Shown here piece after piece: positions 25,000 through 36,460 of a DNA stretch of 64,000 nt. The translations under genes and the position numbers were made by a program. Under the pieces are notes generated by a model that made no database searches, was not told the origin of the DNA, and saw nothing but the letters and a program-made list of their open reading frames with translations. The stretch lies in NCBI RefSeq assembly GCF_008831285.2, contig NC_045148.1:19027002-19091001 (forward strand), read 5' to 3'. The stretch comes from Nymphaea colorata. Its lineage: Eukaryota; Streptophyta; Magnoliopsida; Nymphaeales; Nymphaeaceae. Position 1 is the stretch's first letter. The number at the start of each line of letters is the position of its first letter.

Positions 25000-27561
25000 A
25001 TGCACGACTTCTGCTTCACGATTCCTTACGGGATCATCGTGGTGGTTGGGGGTGTCGTCGGCTACGCCAGAAAGGGCAGCATCGTCTCCTTGGCAGGAGG
25101 GGCGGGAGCCGGTTTGCTGCTATTGCTCTCCGGTTTCATCAGCCTCAAAGCGTTTGAGAAGCGCAGGAATTCCTTGTTTGCCCTCCTCCTGGAGACCGGT
25201 AATAAAAGCAAACGCTTGCTTCCGGAATCATTTTCCCTTTTTACGTTTTTCCTTTTGCTGTTTGATGACTGATAATTCACATGGGGGAAAGCACGGATTT
25301 TATGGAGTTGAAGAAGATCTTGATGTTGGTAAAATTTGGTGCACAAGAGGAAGGGATGGTTGAAGGGGATGAGAATTTTACAAGTTTTTTGGGAACATTT
25401 GGTTGTTTGTGGTGCTTGATCTGGCTTGAGATGATTCCAGTTTTTCAGTTACTATTCATTTGTGTTGGTTGGTGTTCTAAAAGTGTCGATTTCAACGATC
25501 CTTTTATACCAGTTCACTAGTGGTAGCTTTTGTCTTTTCATCAGCAACTATGAGCTCCGATGATAGTGACCGCGAAATCCACTTTAATGGTACCTTTTTG
25601 CATTCCCAGATAATGAATGCCTTTGCTTTGCGTTTTTGACATTTTGAATTGATCAGTTCCATGTATAGTTGTGCTCTTGATGCTCATCTTAAGATCTGCA
25701 ACTTGATGAAACGCTCTGGTTAACAGTTCTTGATCACTTCTTCATGCTTGAGTATCATTCCTAATGCGCTTGTCAATCTATGAAGTCTGTTTACTGTCTC
25801 AGGCAACTGTAAATCACTTCCCGGGACCAACTCTTTCAGGCTGTGTGTTGCATCAGTTCTCAAAATTTTCATTTTCTTCCTTCCCGCATTATCTTTTTGT
25901 CCTCGAGAAAGACTCTTTTTCTAGGTTTCTGAGGCTTCTGCACTACAGGTGGCTACTAACTTGTAAAGCCGGTTATCCCATCTTGGTTGTTGCAAGTCTA
26001 ATGAACAAGAACAAGATTTTTATTTTTTATTTTTTATCTTTGAAAACTGTTTATGGTTCCATCGGTGTTAATTATGTTCCTGCACCCTAGTAGCTCTTCG
26101 GTAAGTAGTTCACTACTCTAGCTTTTTCCTTGCATACCAAAGGAAGACCAGTGGAGGTCATTGATTACATCTTTTGAGGGCGTATTGGCATCAACTCAGG
26201 GTAAACCCAGTTGTATCCGTTGTGGTTACATTTGCCTAGGAATCAACAACATGCTTATCCAAGGTACTGATAGTATTATGTTGCGGAAGAATAGCATGTA
26301 TTACAACCAACTTGTACGAGCTGATAACATTACAGGTTTTTTTAAGATCCTAGTTGCTTGAGTTATTTTGGTTAAGAAAGTGTTCTGGCTATTCTTTTGA
26401 TAGAAGTTTTTTAGTATTTCAGAGGACTGGTTGATTAACCTTCATGCCGCTCTAGTGTGCATCCACAAAGGCTTCCCTATGACCTAATCTTGAACGGTAC
26501 CTTTTGATGAAGAATAACTTTATTAATGTCTAGAACTAAACGCCATGCAGATTTTGGGTTTGTGTCCCTTCTACCCAGAAATTGAGATTGGTCAAGCTTT
26601 TCATTCATGAGCCGCCGTGTGGTATAATATTGACCCTTGCATGCCATGCCCTTGTCGGACCTTAGGTTTAGTGAAGGGTGGCCCTTCTCCCATGTGGGTC
26701 TAACTCTCTCTAGTTTTTTGCAAAATTGTATTAATGATGGATTGGTCTACTTAAGCAAAGTATAGCCTTAATGGGAGGTACTGAAACCATTTTCCTTTTC
26801 TAGAAGTTCTTCATGCTAAGATTTTGGCCCGTATTTATGAGTTATATGTTTCTGTGCATGCGTGTGAGATTGCAAAAGCACTTCCTGTTGAGCATCTATG
26901 ACGTTAATGATAATTGAAGAAACGAACATTAGTAGTAGCCAACAAAGGAGGAGGAAATGAAGTTAAATAACATGTAGGACTAAAAAAGCATTAGGCTTAT
27001 GTCTTTTTTTCTGTTGAGACAAATAATTTGGTTAAGCTTCTCTTTCATTTTTTCACCACTAGTTATGTTTTTAACGTCTGCTTTTGATGCAGTATGCTCA
27101 GTGGCTTTGGCAGTGGTAATGGGAAGGAGATATCTTGAAACTTCCAAGATAATGCCAGCTGGTTTAGTTGCTGCAATCAGGTTAGTTTATCTAGAGCTGC
27201 AAGCTTTACAAAAAAAAGCTAATACGATTTATTTTTCTGATAACTTTAACTGGTCCTTTTCTGCTATTTAATACTACATTTTTGCTTTCTATTTAATGCT
27301 GCAGAATAATTAGAAAACGTTTTCTTTTCTAACCCATTTCTGCATGCTTAATATTAGCCTGTATATCAGCATATGTATGTATGTCTCTGACTCTCTTTCA
27401 TGATTTTGTTTCATGTGCATGTGCATTTTCCTCTATTATGATCTTCATTTTATTGAAGTCGAGCTGATTGTTTGTTACCTGTCTGCAGTGCCTTGATGAC
27501 GATTTTCTATCTGTACAAGATTGTGGGAGGCGGCAATCATATTTCATCAAAAGCCGAGTGA
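25000..27561 (+). CDS. FAX6: TMEM14/FAX-type small membrane protein, 3 exons
   Basis: This is a four-helix Tmemb_14 family protein. Relatives include plant FATTY ACID EXPORT proteins and animal TMEM14C; the FAX5-7 group most like this one is thought to act in the ER/secretory membranes rather than plastids. Exons: 25000-25198, 27093-27180, 27489-27561, giving 119 aa with phases 1 and 2 closing exactly. The sequence starts MHDFCFTIPYG, then glycine-rich helices (GGVVGY, GGAGAG), a LLLLSGFISLKAFEKRR segment, KIMPAGLVAAIS and a short tail after YLYKIVGGGNH. There is no plastid transit peptide, which separates it from FAX1-4. The first intron is 1.9 kb, unusually long for so small a gene. The exact paralogue name (FAX6 or FAX7) is a guess. 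Confidence 0.9.
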
Positions 27562-29306
27562 TTTTCACTTCACTTTATTCCAATATCACCTGTTGTTTCT
27601 CTGTGGACATTTTGTACAACTTATATTTCCTTGTTTGGTTGCTAAGAAAACGTGAAATTCATTCACCAAAACAGCTTTTCGAGTTTTTAGAAGGGGGTGC
27701 AACCATTTGAACAGAAAATTTCGATTTAGTAATTCGACACGGCCACATCTCATGCAATATGTAAATTGATCTTCTTCTTAGATTCCAAATCCTTTACAAC
27801 AGAAATGCGCATCCTCTATCAGCTTTCAGAGCAAGAAGTAGATGGAACGGCCACCTCCTTTATCAAGAACGCCCCTTTAGCTTTTCGTCTTATTTGTAAA
27901 GTTTGAAATGGGCAGGGAGACGTTGAGGTCATTATCTTTATTAAAATTCATACATCAATCCCAATGAATTACTAAACAATCTTAACTCTAACTTGGACGA
28001 GACATGTTACTTCTCGATGCTTGCCAGTCTTTAAGAATTTCTACTGTTCTCTCTATCTCTCTTCTCCATCCACCTAGTGAACATCGTGGGCATGGTAACC
28101 TTAAGGTGATTAATTTATTTGATCCTATATTCACGAGAAGGTATTGGTCTCTTATAAACAACACGAGAATTAGCAATAAGAGCTCCATGTGCTTAGCTAA
28201 CTTTAATAGCGATTGAATTTAGGATCTTTCAAATTCTAGATTGTGGAAGGTCTAGACTAAGCATGGATTTAAGATCTTTCAAATTTTAGATTCTGGAAGG
28301 TCTAGACTAAGCATAATACTCGGGGCGTGCCTCCTGGCATATTATAAGATCCCCCTATTAGCTATAAGAAAGAAATATTAGAAAAAATCGCATGCATGTT
28401 GACTAATAGCTAGTTCAAATTCTGAAAGAACTGCCAATACGTGGGAATTTAGCAGAAGGCACCGTAAGTGAGAAACGTGCATACAAATTGTAGATCCGCT
28501 GCTATTTTTACATAAGAACCGTCAAAAAGAGAAAAAGATTTTGGAATCTGTCTCTCCGCCCTTTTTTCTATTTTCAATCCTAGGCCACATGTTGAAATTA
28601 ACAAAAACGCATACAGTTGCTTATTATGATGGATATATCTCCAAAGCAACAATAATTTTCTTTAAGACGAGTAGAGCCGGTTTTATCACCCACTGAAAAT
28701 ACTCTCTTGTATTATTTTCTAAGCAACACAGTTGAAAATGTTCAAAGAAATTAGTTCTGAGTCCAATTTGGGAAGAAGAATCGCTTAAAGCAAACAATCA
28801 CGAGTCTGTCCCTTAATTGTGCTAACCTTTACACCGAATCAGCTAACTATATCAATGATAATTGCTGCATCCAAATTTTACTACAAGGGGTTAAAAAAAA
28901 TTGTTAAAGACCAAATTAATTGTAGGAACCGGAGGAGCCATGAGCTCTCTACGTTGGAAACTGAAAAAATTGATCCCGTTGGCAGAAGACCCACAATGAC
29001 AACAATAGAGAGACGGCAGAAGATCATACTGCCGATTGCATTTGCGCACATGCATTGCCATCATCTGTTTTACTGATTAAACTGAAACAGCTGTAGACAA
29101 AAAGCGAGATGGCAAAGGCTCCACTACCTAGTTTTCTCCTTTGGCATTAAATGATGGTTTACAACAAAAGAGAAAAAGATTCTACCATATGTACACAAGA
29201 AATGTTTCTAAACTATGTACAGTGGTATGCGTATACACTATACCGTGACTGAAATCAGCACCTTCACCAGTATACAAAAGGCAGTGAAATGTAGACAGAA
29301 AATATA
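27562..29306. other. Intergenic region between FAX and the hydrolase-like gene
   Basis: The two flanking genes converge here, so both 3' UTRs fall in this interval. A 50-bp tandem duplication lies at 28215-28314. No gene was found. Confidence 0.6.
28215..28314. repeat. 50-bp tandem duplication
   Basis: Two adjacent 50-bp units (28215-28264 and 28265-28314) differ at only a few positions. Both contain GATCTTTCAAATT and end in GGTCTAGACTAAGCAT. Confidence 0.9.
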
Positions 29307-32300
29307 TCAACAATTTTTGACCCTGTTATATTCAGGCGGCAAGGACGGGCATCTCTCATTCATTTGAGGATATGGATCCATAGAATTATACCCTGGCAAC
29401 TCCATCCTATATTTTCCACGGATTTGGCAGAAAGGAAGCTTCACATCATCACTTTCATTGCACCAGTCTGGAAGGCGGCTTGAATTATCTTCAAAGAACC
29501 TGAGGCTGTAAGCATCTTTTATCTGCATGGGGAAGGCCAAAAAATAAACATCGTCAACCAGGAGTACCCTTGGACACAAATCCGACAAATTTACATCATT
29601 TCATCATTAGAGAGCCGGTGGAGAATGAAATGTGCTTTCCATAATAAGAACGAACATCATGGGATGCTTTATCTCCAACTTTAACCTTTTTTATTCCAAC
29701 TCTCCTGTCAATTAAAAGATGTCCTTTTCCTCTCTTTCCTTTGAAAAGAATTAGTCCAGGAATGCCACGAATAAGATTCAAGACAATCCAGTTACACTAG
29801 CAATTTCAAAATGGCATGATCAAAAGGTGATTCATTACTTGGGTCACAGGTTAACTTAGTTTTTCTCAATTTTGTGATATTTCACTTTTTCAAAACTTAC
29901 AGTGAATTCAGCTACTTGAATGGAGTTTGTGATGGGATCAAACAAGCCAGCCTTCTTATATATTTGAAGGACAAAGGCAATGCAGGACGTTGAATATCCA
30001 TCAGTATAAAGCCAATCATCTTGTTCAGGAACTGTCAGCAATTTATCAAATGATATCCCACGCTTTTCACTCTCCACTATAATTTCAGGAAGCTCAAGTC
30101 CCTGCAGAAAAACAGAATAGACAATCTCAAATCAGCTATGTAACTATAGGGAGGTCTGAATACGGGAAAATAGGAAAAGATTACTAGCAGTTCTACAGCA
30201 GCAGATGACGAGAGAGTGAAAGAGTCTTCGCTATGAAGCAAAGACTCATGTGGCAAATGAAGATCATCACCTCAGTCCCAAGCCGTTTGTTTAGTGCTTC
30301 ATTCCACATATTAGCAGCATAAGCAGGCTGGATCCGATTCCACACTGTCATAACAGAAGCAACCTGCAGGCCATTAAAACATTAGAGTAATCACTTTTTT
30401 TACCAGAGATAGAATAAAAAAGAATATATCTCAAAGACAATTGCTCCAATGTTCTGTAACATTTTTTTTTCCCTTGCCAGTATCATGCCCATGAAGATAC
30501 TGAGAGTTCCCATTTACAAGCCAACTGAGAATTGTCTCCGATTCACCTATTTTACCCATCTTATAATCGAACCAATGAGCAGTTTGACAGTCTTATAATT
30601 TTATAACAAGAACCTTTTCAGAAATGCAGCATGAATATGTATTTTGCCTATATGTACACATAACCGCACACGTTCATTTCTTTAAAGCAGTTTGTGACAT
30701 AACCAGCACCTAAGCCATACTAATGTCAAACTATAATGAAAGAGTTCTTCCCAAAGTTTTAAGTTTCTAAGTACTGGATTCTGTATAACTTGCATCCAAT
30801 GACAAGGACCTATCATTTGCATCACAGATATCATAAATTTAGTCAACCATTTTTTTGGACCACAAAATGGATAGAAAATAAGCATGCTATTAATAAAGGA
30901 TCAACCAACTGCCTTGAAAAATGACCAATCCAGTCAGCATAAGGTCAAACAGGTTATAATAACAAAGGATGATTGAGAAAAGTCCACAGAGCAATGCAAT
31001 ACCAAGTGCGCATCCAATGGCGGTGGATAGTTGTCCGCTATAGTATCTATCCAACTAAATATCATATTATGGTAACCATATGGCTTCCCTGACATGCTTA
31101 ATGCATATTCCCATGCAGCAGAATTATTGAACTTGGCCCTCATATCAGGATGCAAAGGAAGCAACGCAATATGTGGATTGGAGTCATCCTTAGTCAACTC
31201 AAAATTCCACCATTCCTCCCAAGGCAACACAGCAATAATATCTTCTCCCTGCATGTAAGATTTCAGCCAGACCATAAGATATGATACATATACCAACTTA
31301 AATGTGTTTGTGCATGTAAAAATACTAAAGGACAGGTACAACTTTAATAGTAAACCTAAAAGGAAGCAATCTAGAACAGTAGCAGCTGATAAGACAGTTG
31401 TTAATTAAAAGAAGAAGGAAAAACAACAGAACTGCCCCTGGAACTTTTAGGAAAAAAGATACCCATGCGATGGCCATCACTGGATATTAACTAAACCGTT
31501 AATGAATATCAATTTAATGAATATTAATTCATCCTAAACTGCATTGTCCATGTCAATGTACATCTAACCAATGTATGTGAATGATTCATATCGAATCATC
31601 GATTATGAAATGACCATGAAGATTTTACCTTCTCATTTTCATGCCCGGATTCTCCAACCCAAAGATTTCCTTCAGAGTCTTTCAAGCAAATAGCCGTATG
31701 CCCAGCATAAGCTCCAGAAACCCACTTTTCTAATGTCTCGAAACCACCCCACCTCCCACGGATTTTAGATATTGCAAGGAAATCTCCAGAATGAATGTCA
31801 GCAACACTGATGTTTGACACCCATGGCTCTGGACGTGGCTCAAATTTTGCACCCATATGTTTCTTCAAGAAGGCAAGATTTGAACTCTCCCCCCATCCTG
31901 TGTTTGTGAAAAGAGGCAATACATCCCATAGAGCTAGAAGGGTTCCCAACATCCCTGATTGCATAAGAAATATAGAGACCCCATTATTTTTCACCTGGTG
32001 TCAAATCACACAAAGCAGATATTATTATGGAAATCACAGATTAAATCTTCATAACAAAAACCAAATTAGAAGAGGAGAATTTACGTATTCAAACTCAGAT
32101 TCTCCTTCCCATTCCTTAAATTCAAGGGTATGTTCCCGACCAATGAAGTAGTAATCCCATGTTACACGATAGGGAGTTGCAAATACATAAAGATCCATAC
32201 ATGTCCAACTGTGGGAATTGCTGGTCTGGAAATCAAAAGATCAGAAAGATTGTAAGAAGAAATGGCGTGACTATTCAGTGAAACATATCCCAAACACAGT

Positions 32301-33308
32301 CAAACTACCACTACTACTGGTTACAATAATTATATTTATAATATAATCACGATAGTGCTACTAATACTCATTATATAAAACCATAATTGTAAAATACAAC
32401 CTACCTATAATTATTGTAATGGAAAGAAAGAGATGTAGAAAAGCTGGATGAAGAATAAGCGCGACTTATGCACATCCGAGAATACTCTCCGCATTCACAA
32501 TAGCAATTTTCCTGACACCTAAAATTTTACTCTCTATTCGAATCACCAAGTAAAATCCATAAAAGGAATTTACAGTTTTCCACTTAACCATACAAAAGAA
32601 CTCAAGAAAGGACCTCAGCCAATCAAGAGAACTTTATATTATCAAAATCAAAACTGACATCCATCATTATTATCCCACAGACTGAAATTTTGCACTGTAA
32701 AGCTGCAGAGGAAAATTTGATCCGTCAGCAACTCGATTGATTAAGGAAAATTGGTAGTTAGGTGAACACTGTTTAGGCCTAAAATACATCAGCCCTATGG
32801 AAAACCAAACTACGAGCTATTTAGATGATAAACAGCAAATACCAACAGCTGAAACAATCTTCAGATTCAAAGAAAATAAAGGGAAACCAAAAAAGGACGT
32901 ACCTGAACTTCAGTGGTAAATAAAGAGAAATAAAGGGTGCCGACAAAGCATAAAACAAAAGACAACGGAGAGAGCGACTACCTTAATATGGAGAGTCCCT
33001 CCTCCCCACTGGGTGCCGCTTGCGTTGTTGAATTCCATCCAAGCGTGGTTCTTGTAAAAGCAAGCGCCTTTCCATTCCACAGAAGAGTTAGGGGAAGAGA
33101 CGGCACCAACGAAGGAAGGAAGCAAGTCAACCGCACCATAGACGGTGTTAAGGATGACCTTCGACATCTGTCTTGGCAAGAGAGGAAGGATGTCACTGGG
33201 GCGGAAGGGCACTTTGAGAGGGTACCCATCTGAGAAGGACGCCGTAGAAGCCAAGACCAACAAAAGGATCAGGCTCAAGGACCAAGGAGAAGCTTCACGA
33301 TTGCCCAT
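29307..33308 (-). CDS. Unknown plant protein with permuted papain-like (YiiX/NlpC-P60-like) signature, 7 exons
   Basis: Exons on the minus strand: 33308-32982, 32225-32085, 31994-31629, 31248-31003, 30363-30271, 30101-29901, 29522-29307. They give 529 aa in a closed frame. I recognise the family (Arabidopsis At4g27020/At5g54870, as recalled); database names such as 'inositol trisphosphate 5-phosphatase' have no visible support, because no phosphatase motif is present. Residues 1-28 look like a signal peptide, so it probably enters the secretory pathway. Possible catalytic blocks: HSGDFLAI (G226, D227), YAGHTAICL (H255), VGESG (E271) and STSCIAFVLQIYKKAG (C431). His before Cys, with a GD block just upstream, is the order seen in permuted NlpC/P60 and YiiX-like thiol hydrolases. 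The start was chosen because no in-frame ATG lies between it and the TATA-like box. The enzymatic role is inference. Confidence 0.9.
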
Positions 33309-33490
33309 GGCAGCAGTCCGAAGCACTGTACCAACCAGACAGATCAGAACAATCACGCTACTCAGCTTACCGGCCGTTCTCCTTCGTTTTTCCCCCCTTC
33401 GCCCCTCTTGCCTCTCACGGACGGGCGATAGATAGAGAGAGAAAGAGGAGAGAAACGTCCAGAGCCGAGTACATTTAGCAATTGGCATTG

Positions 33491-33499
33491 GTATATACC
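33491..33499 (-). promoter_or_regulatory. Candidate TATA box of the hydrolase-like gene
   Basis: The minus strand reads GGTATATACC about 185 bases upstream of the chosen ATG. A CT-rich stretch typical of plant leaders follows about 50-70 bases downstream. Transcription would then start near 33460, excluding the upstream in-frame ATGs. Confidence 0.45.
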
Positions 33500-34770
33500 T
33501 TTTCGGATCCTGTAAGGAAGAAATGCCGATATAGCCCTCCAACGTCAATCAACGGCGTTCGTGGAATGGAATCATTTGGGATCTGACGAACCCACAATTA
33601 TTGGACTTTCAGAATCATAAATTTTGTTGGTGTTTCAATCGATTTCTACTTTTCACAATCATGTTTTTTTTTTAAAAAAAAAATTTTCGAATTCATTTTT
33701 TTATTGAATGTTCAAAGAATCCATCATTCCATCCAATATTGGCAACATTACTGAAGATAAAAGAATATTTCTTCTCAGCCCGTCAAACTAGTTGAGTAAC
33801 TCGAACGCCACCAGTATAGGCTTGCGTGATAAGTCCTAACTAATGTTTTTAGATACCGATAAACTATTGGGATTGAAAACTCAAGTAGCAGTTCTTGCCA
33901 TTTTCCTTACTTAGAGAAACATATCAATCGAACTAGGTAGCTAACCCCATTGATCGATTGGGCAAGCAGAGCCGAATTCGGGAACAAAAATGGACCTCAA
34001 GCTATTCAATCAATTTAATGAGCTGGCCTTATTAGATTTGTTTTGGATGAGCATGTGGCTAATTCCATAACCAAGTGAATGTTAAAGCTGCTTTTGGAGT
34101 CTCAACGACATGTTAATAGTAAAGTAATAACTTTAAAGTTAAGGGACTTTTTCATTTCCAAATTTCAATTTTAAATGTTAACAGGTATGTAAAAAACTAA
34201 AAATTAATTAAGTTTTTATATATAAATAAAATAAATTTTGTGGGCTGGTGTGCAAGAGCACACATAGATTTTTTTGTTTAAGAGAAGTTGAATAGTATTT
34301 TCAAAATTTGCACGTTGACTGAACAATATTGTTCATATATATATATATATAGCAAGGCGTCCGCCAACCCCACCTTTCCTTCACCTCTGTCAGTGATAAT
34401 GTGGTTATACCACCGCTATGTTTTATCTTGCATATCAGTATCACTTTTTTTTTTTTTTTTTTTTGTATAAACTGATACCACATGAGTTCAAAATGAAAAT
34501 TGACCACGTATAAATCTCACCCCGTTCGTTTGTTGCTTCTTTGGTTTAGATCTATTTGATTTCTCTTTGCTATATGAAAGTTAGATTGCAAAACAAAATT
34601 GTAAGTTCAACTCATGGGTTGGACAAATTGAGAATGTACCGAGCAATACGGTTCTTGCCAAAAGGATCCAACCCCAACCCAATCAAAAACTGTTGGTCTA
34701 GCCACTAGAGTAGATTGGATATTTTTTTCAATGAAAAGAATGAGACAAAGAGATCCAATCCTGATCCAGA

Positions 34771-34830
34771 ATCTGTGCGACATAAGATCCCTTGTAAGCA
34801 ATCTGTGCGACATAAGATCCCTTGTAAGCA
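34771..34830. repeat. Perfect 30-bp tandem duplication
   Basis: The 30-bp unit containing TGTGCGACATAAGATCC is present twice, at 34771-34800 and 34801-34830, with no mismatch. The identity suggests a recent event. Confidence 0.95.
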
Positions 34831-34954
34831 AACAGCAAACATGAGACCTCTCAGCAGTGCAGCCGTCAAATTCACTCTATTTGTTAAAAAGAAAAAAAAA
34901 GAAGCTTGAGTTCGAGGTCAACTAGAAGATTCTTAGGATTTGATATCCATAAAT

Positions 34955-35165
34955 TTTGTGGGGCATTTGACAGCCTCCAAGGATTTAAGTTCAAGCCCTC
35001 CTCATTTGATGTTAAATTTGACCTCTTTCAATGAGAAGAAGCAAAATAAAAATATGAAATGTGGATCTTATGTTTGAACTAAGACCCTTACTTTGATGAA
35101 CCATAGATTTTTGTCATATCAATAAAAGCATGCTATGTCATATCCATTTAAAAGGTTCCAAGTAT
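34955..35165. repeat. MITE-like element, diverged copy
   Basis: It starts with GGGGCATTTGACAGCCTC, close to the left end of the element at 36219. It shares the inner block AAAAGCATGCTATGTCATATCC with that element (AAAAGCATATCATGTCAGATCC there). Confidence 0.45.
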
Positions 35166-35559
35166 TTAAAAGAGAACATTTCAAGGTGAGGTAGAAGGTT
35201 ATCCCACTGCTCGGGCGAGGGACAAAGCTCCCCTTGCCTCCAGGGTCTACAGCTGTGACGGCACCATGCGGTGAGATCGTAAGTGCTTCAAGTTGCTTGT
35301 AAAACCCACCTCCTTACTGTATAAGGAGCATAGCTGGGTCTTAAACTTAAGCCTAGACAATGGGCCTGAATACCCGATGGGTACCTAATACCCAATAATA
35401 CATCGGGCTGGCCCGAGTAGGGCTGATTATTTTTTAAAAGTTTTTTATTATTTGTATTTAATGACATATATTTTGTTGTTAAAAATGTATTTTATATTCA
35501 AAATTTTTATTTTGTATTTAAATTTTTTTTTCTTTTAATCGAGTTGGGCCAATTGAATG

Positions 35560-35690
35560 ATCAGATGTCATTTCTTAAATCCGAATCCAATCGATTTCTT
35601 AATCGGATTTAAAATTTTTCTCATATCTGATTTTTTTTTTTTGGATCGGTTCGGTCGGATATCCAATTCAAATAAGATAAACTCACATCC
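35560..35690. repeat. Dispersed repeat family with CATCCCTA end, copy 1
   Basis: It contains AAATCCGAATCCAAT, a GATTTCTTAAT block, a TTTTTCTCATATCTGA block, and ends near CACATCCCTA. The same order of blocks recurs at about 39780-39955 and 53890-54130, on the same strand. It is probably a transposon remnant. Confidence 0.5.
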
Positions 35691-36218
35691 CTACCTCTTT
35701 TCCTAGCTAGGAAGGGCATTGTTTAATTTCAAATCTTAATAGACAGTGTTGGAAAATATGACCTTCATCTGGTTTTACCTTTAAGACTGGTGTCTTCCTT
35801 TTTTCAACTCCAAGGGGAAGCTGAGAGAGTGCATAATAGAATGTATAAGCTTACATGTGAAAGGATTCTCAAAAACATAAATGGGTGATTTGAAATCCAT
35901 GGATCATATAGCAAAAGATGTATGGTAAAATTTATGGTTCATCAAATTAAGGATCTTAAATCAGATTTAACAACTGTATTTGAAAGTCTTATTTTACCTT
36001 TTTATGTTGAGAAAAAGATTGATTTGAGATTAAAAAGGGAAGAGTATGATATTACATGCGTGGATCTCAAATTCTAAGGATCTCAGATCAAGGACAGTCA
36101 TTCTTGCGGAATTTTAGATTTGACAGTTTGAATTTATGCACGAAAACCGTAATGCTATGGTTCCCATATATTTCAAAACCATGACTTTATTGTCTGCAAT
36201 AGGTCTCAAGTTTAGGGT

Positions 36219-36460
36219 GTGTTTGATAGCCTCGGGTTTGAGATCCTGGGATTTGAAAACCATGGATTTCATATCAGACTCTTTTCCCCTTCGATTTCAA
36301 ATCTAACATTTTCTCAATACAAAAAAGTAAAGATCCCAATTTGATGAAACTCTACCCTAATCTTTTGCCACATCATTAAAAGCATATCATGTCAGATCCA
36401 CATTAGATCCATGGATTTCAAATCTAGTGTAACCAAATGCTCCCTTGAGGATTTTAAGGG
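36219..36460. mobile_element. Candidate MITE with imperfect terminal inverted repeats
   Basis: The left end reads AGGGTGTGTTTGATAGCC and the reverse complement of the right end reads AAGGGAGCATTTGGTTACAC. Both continue into GATTTGAAA and CCATGGAT blocks. The length of about 240 bp and lack of coding capacity fit a miniature inverted-repeat element. I could not identify a target-site duplication. Confidence 0.45.

Noticed and set aside
28215-28314. Short direct repeats considered as a CRISPR-like array
   Set aside because: There are only two adjacent units with no spacers, in a plant nuclear context; simple tandem duplication explains them.
33309-33548. In-frame N-terminal extension of the hydrolase-like protein
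   Set aside because: The only upstream ATGs lie at or before the TATA-like box at 33491-33499. The shorter start gives a clean signal peptide.
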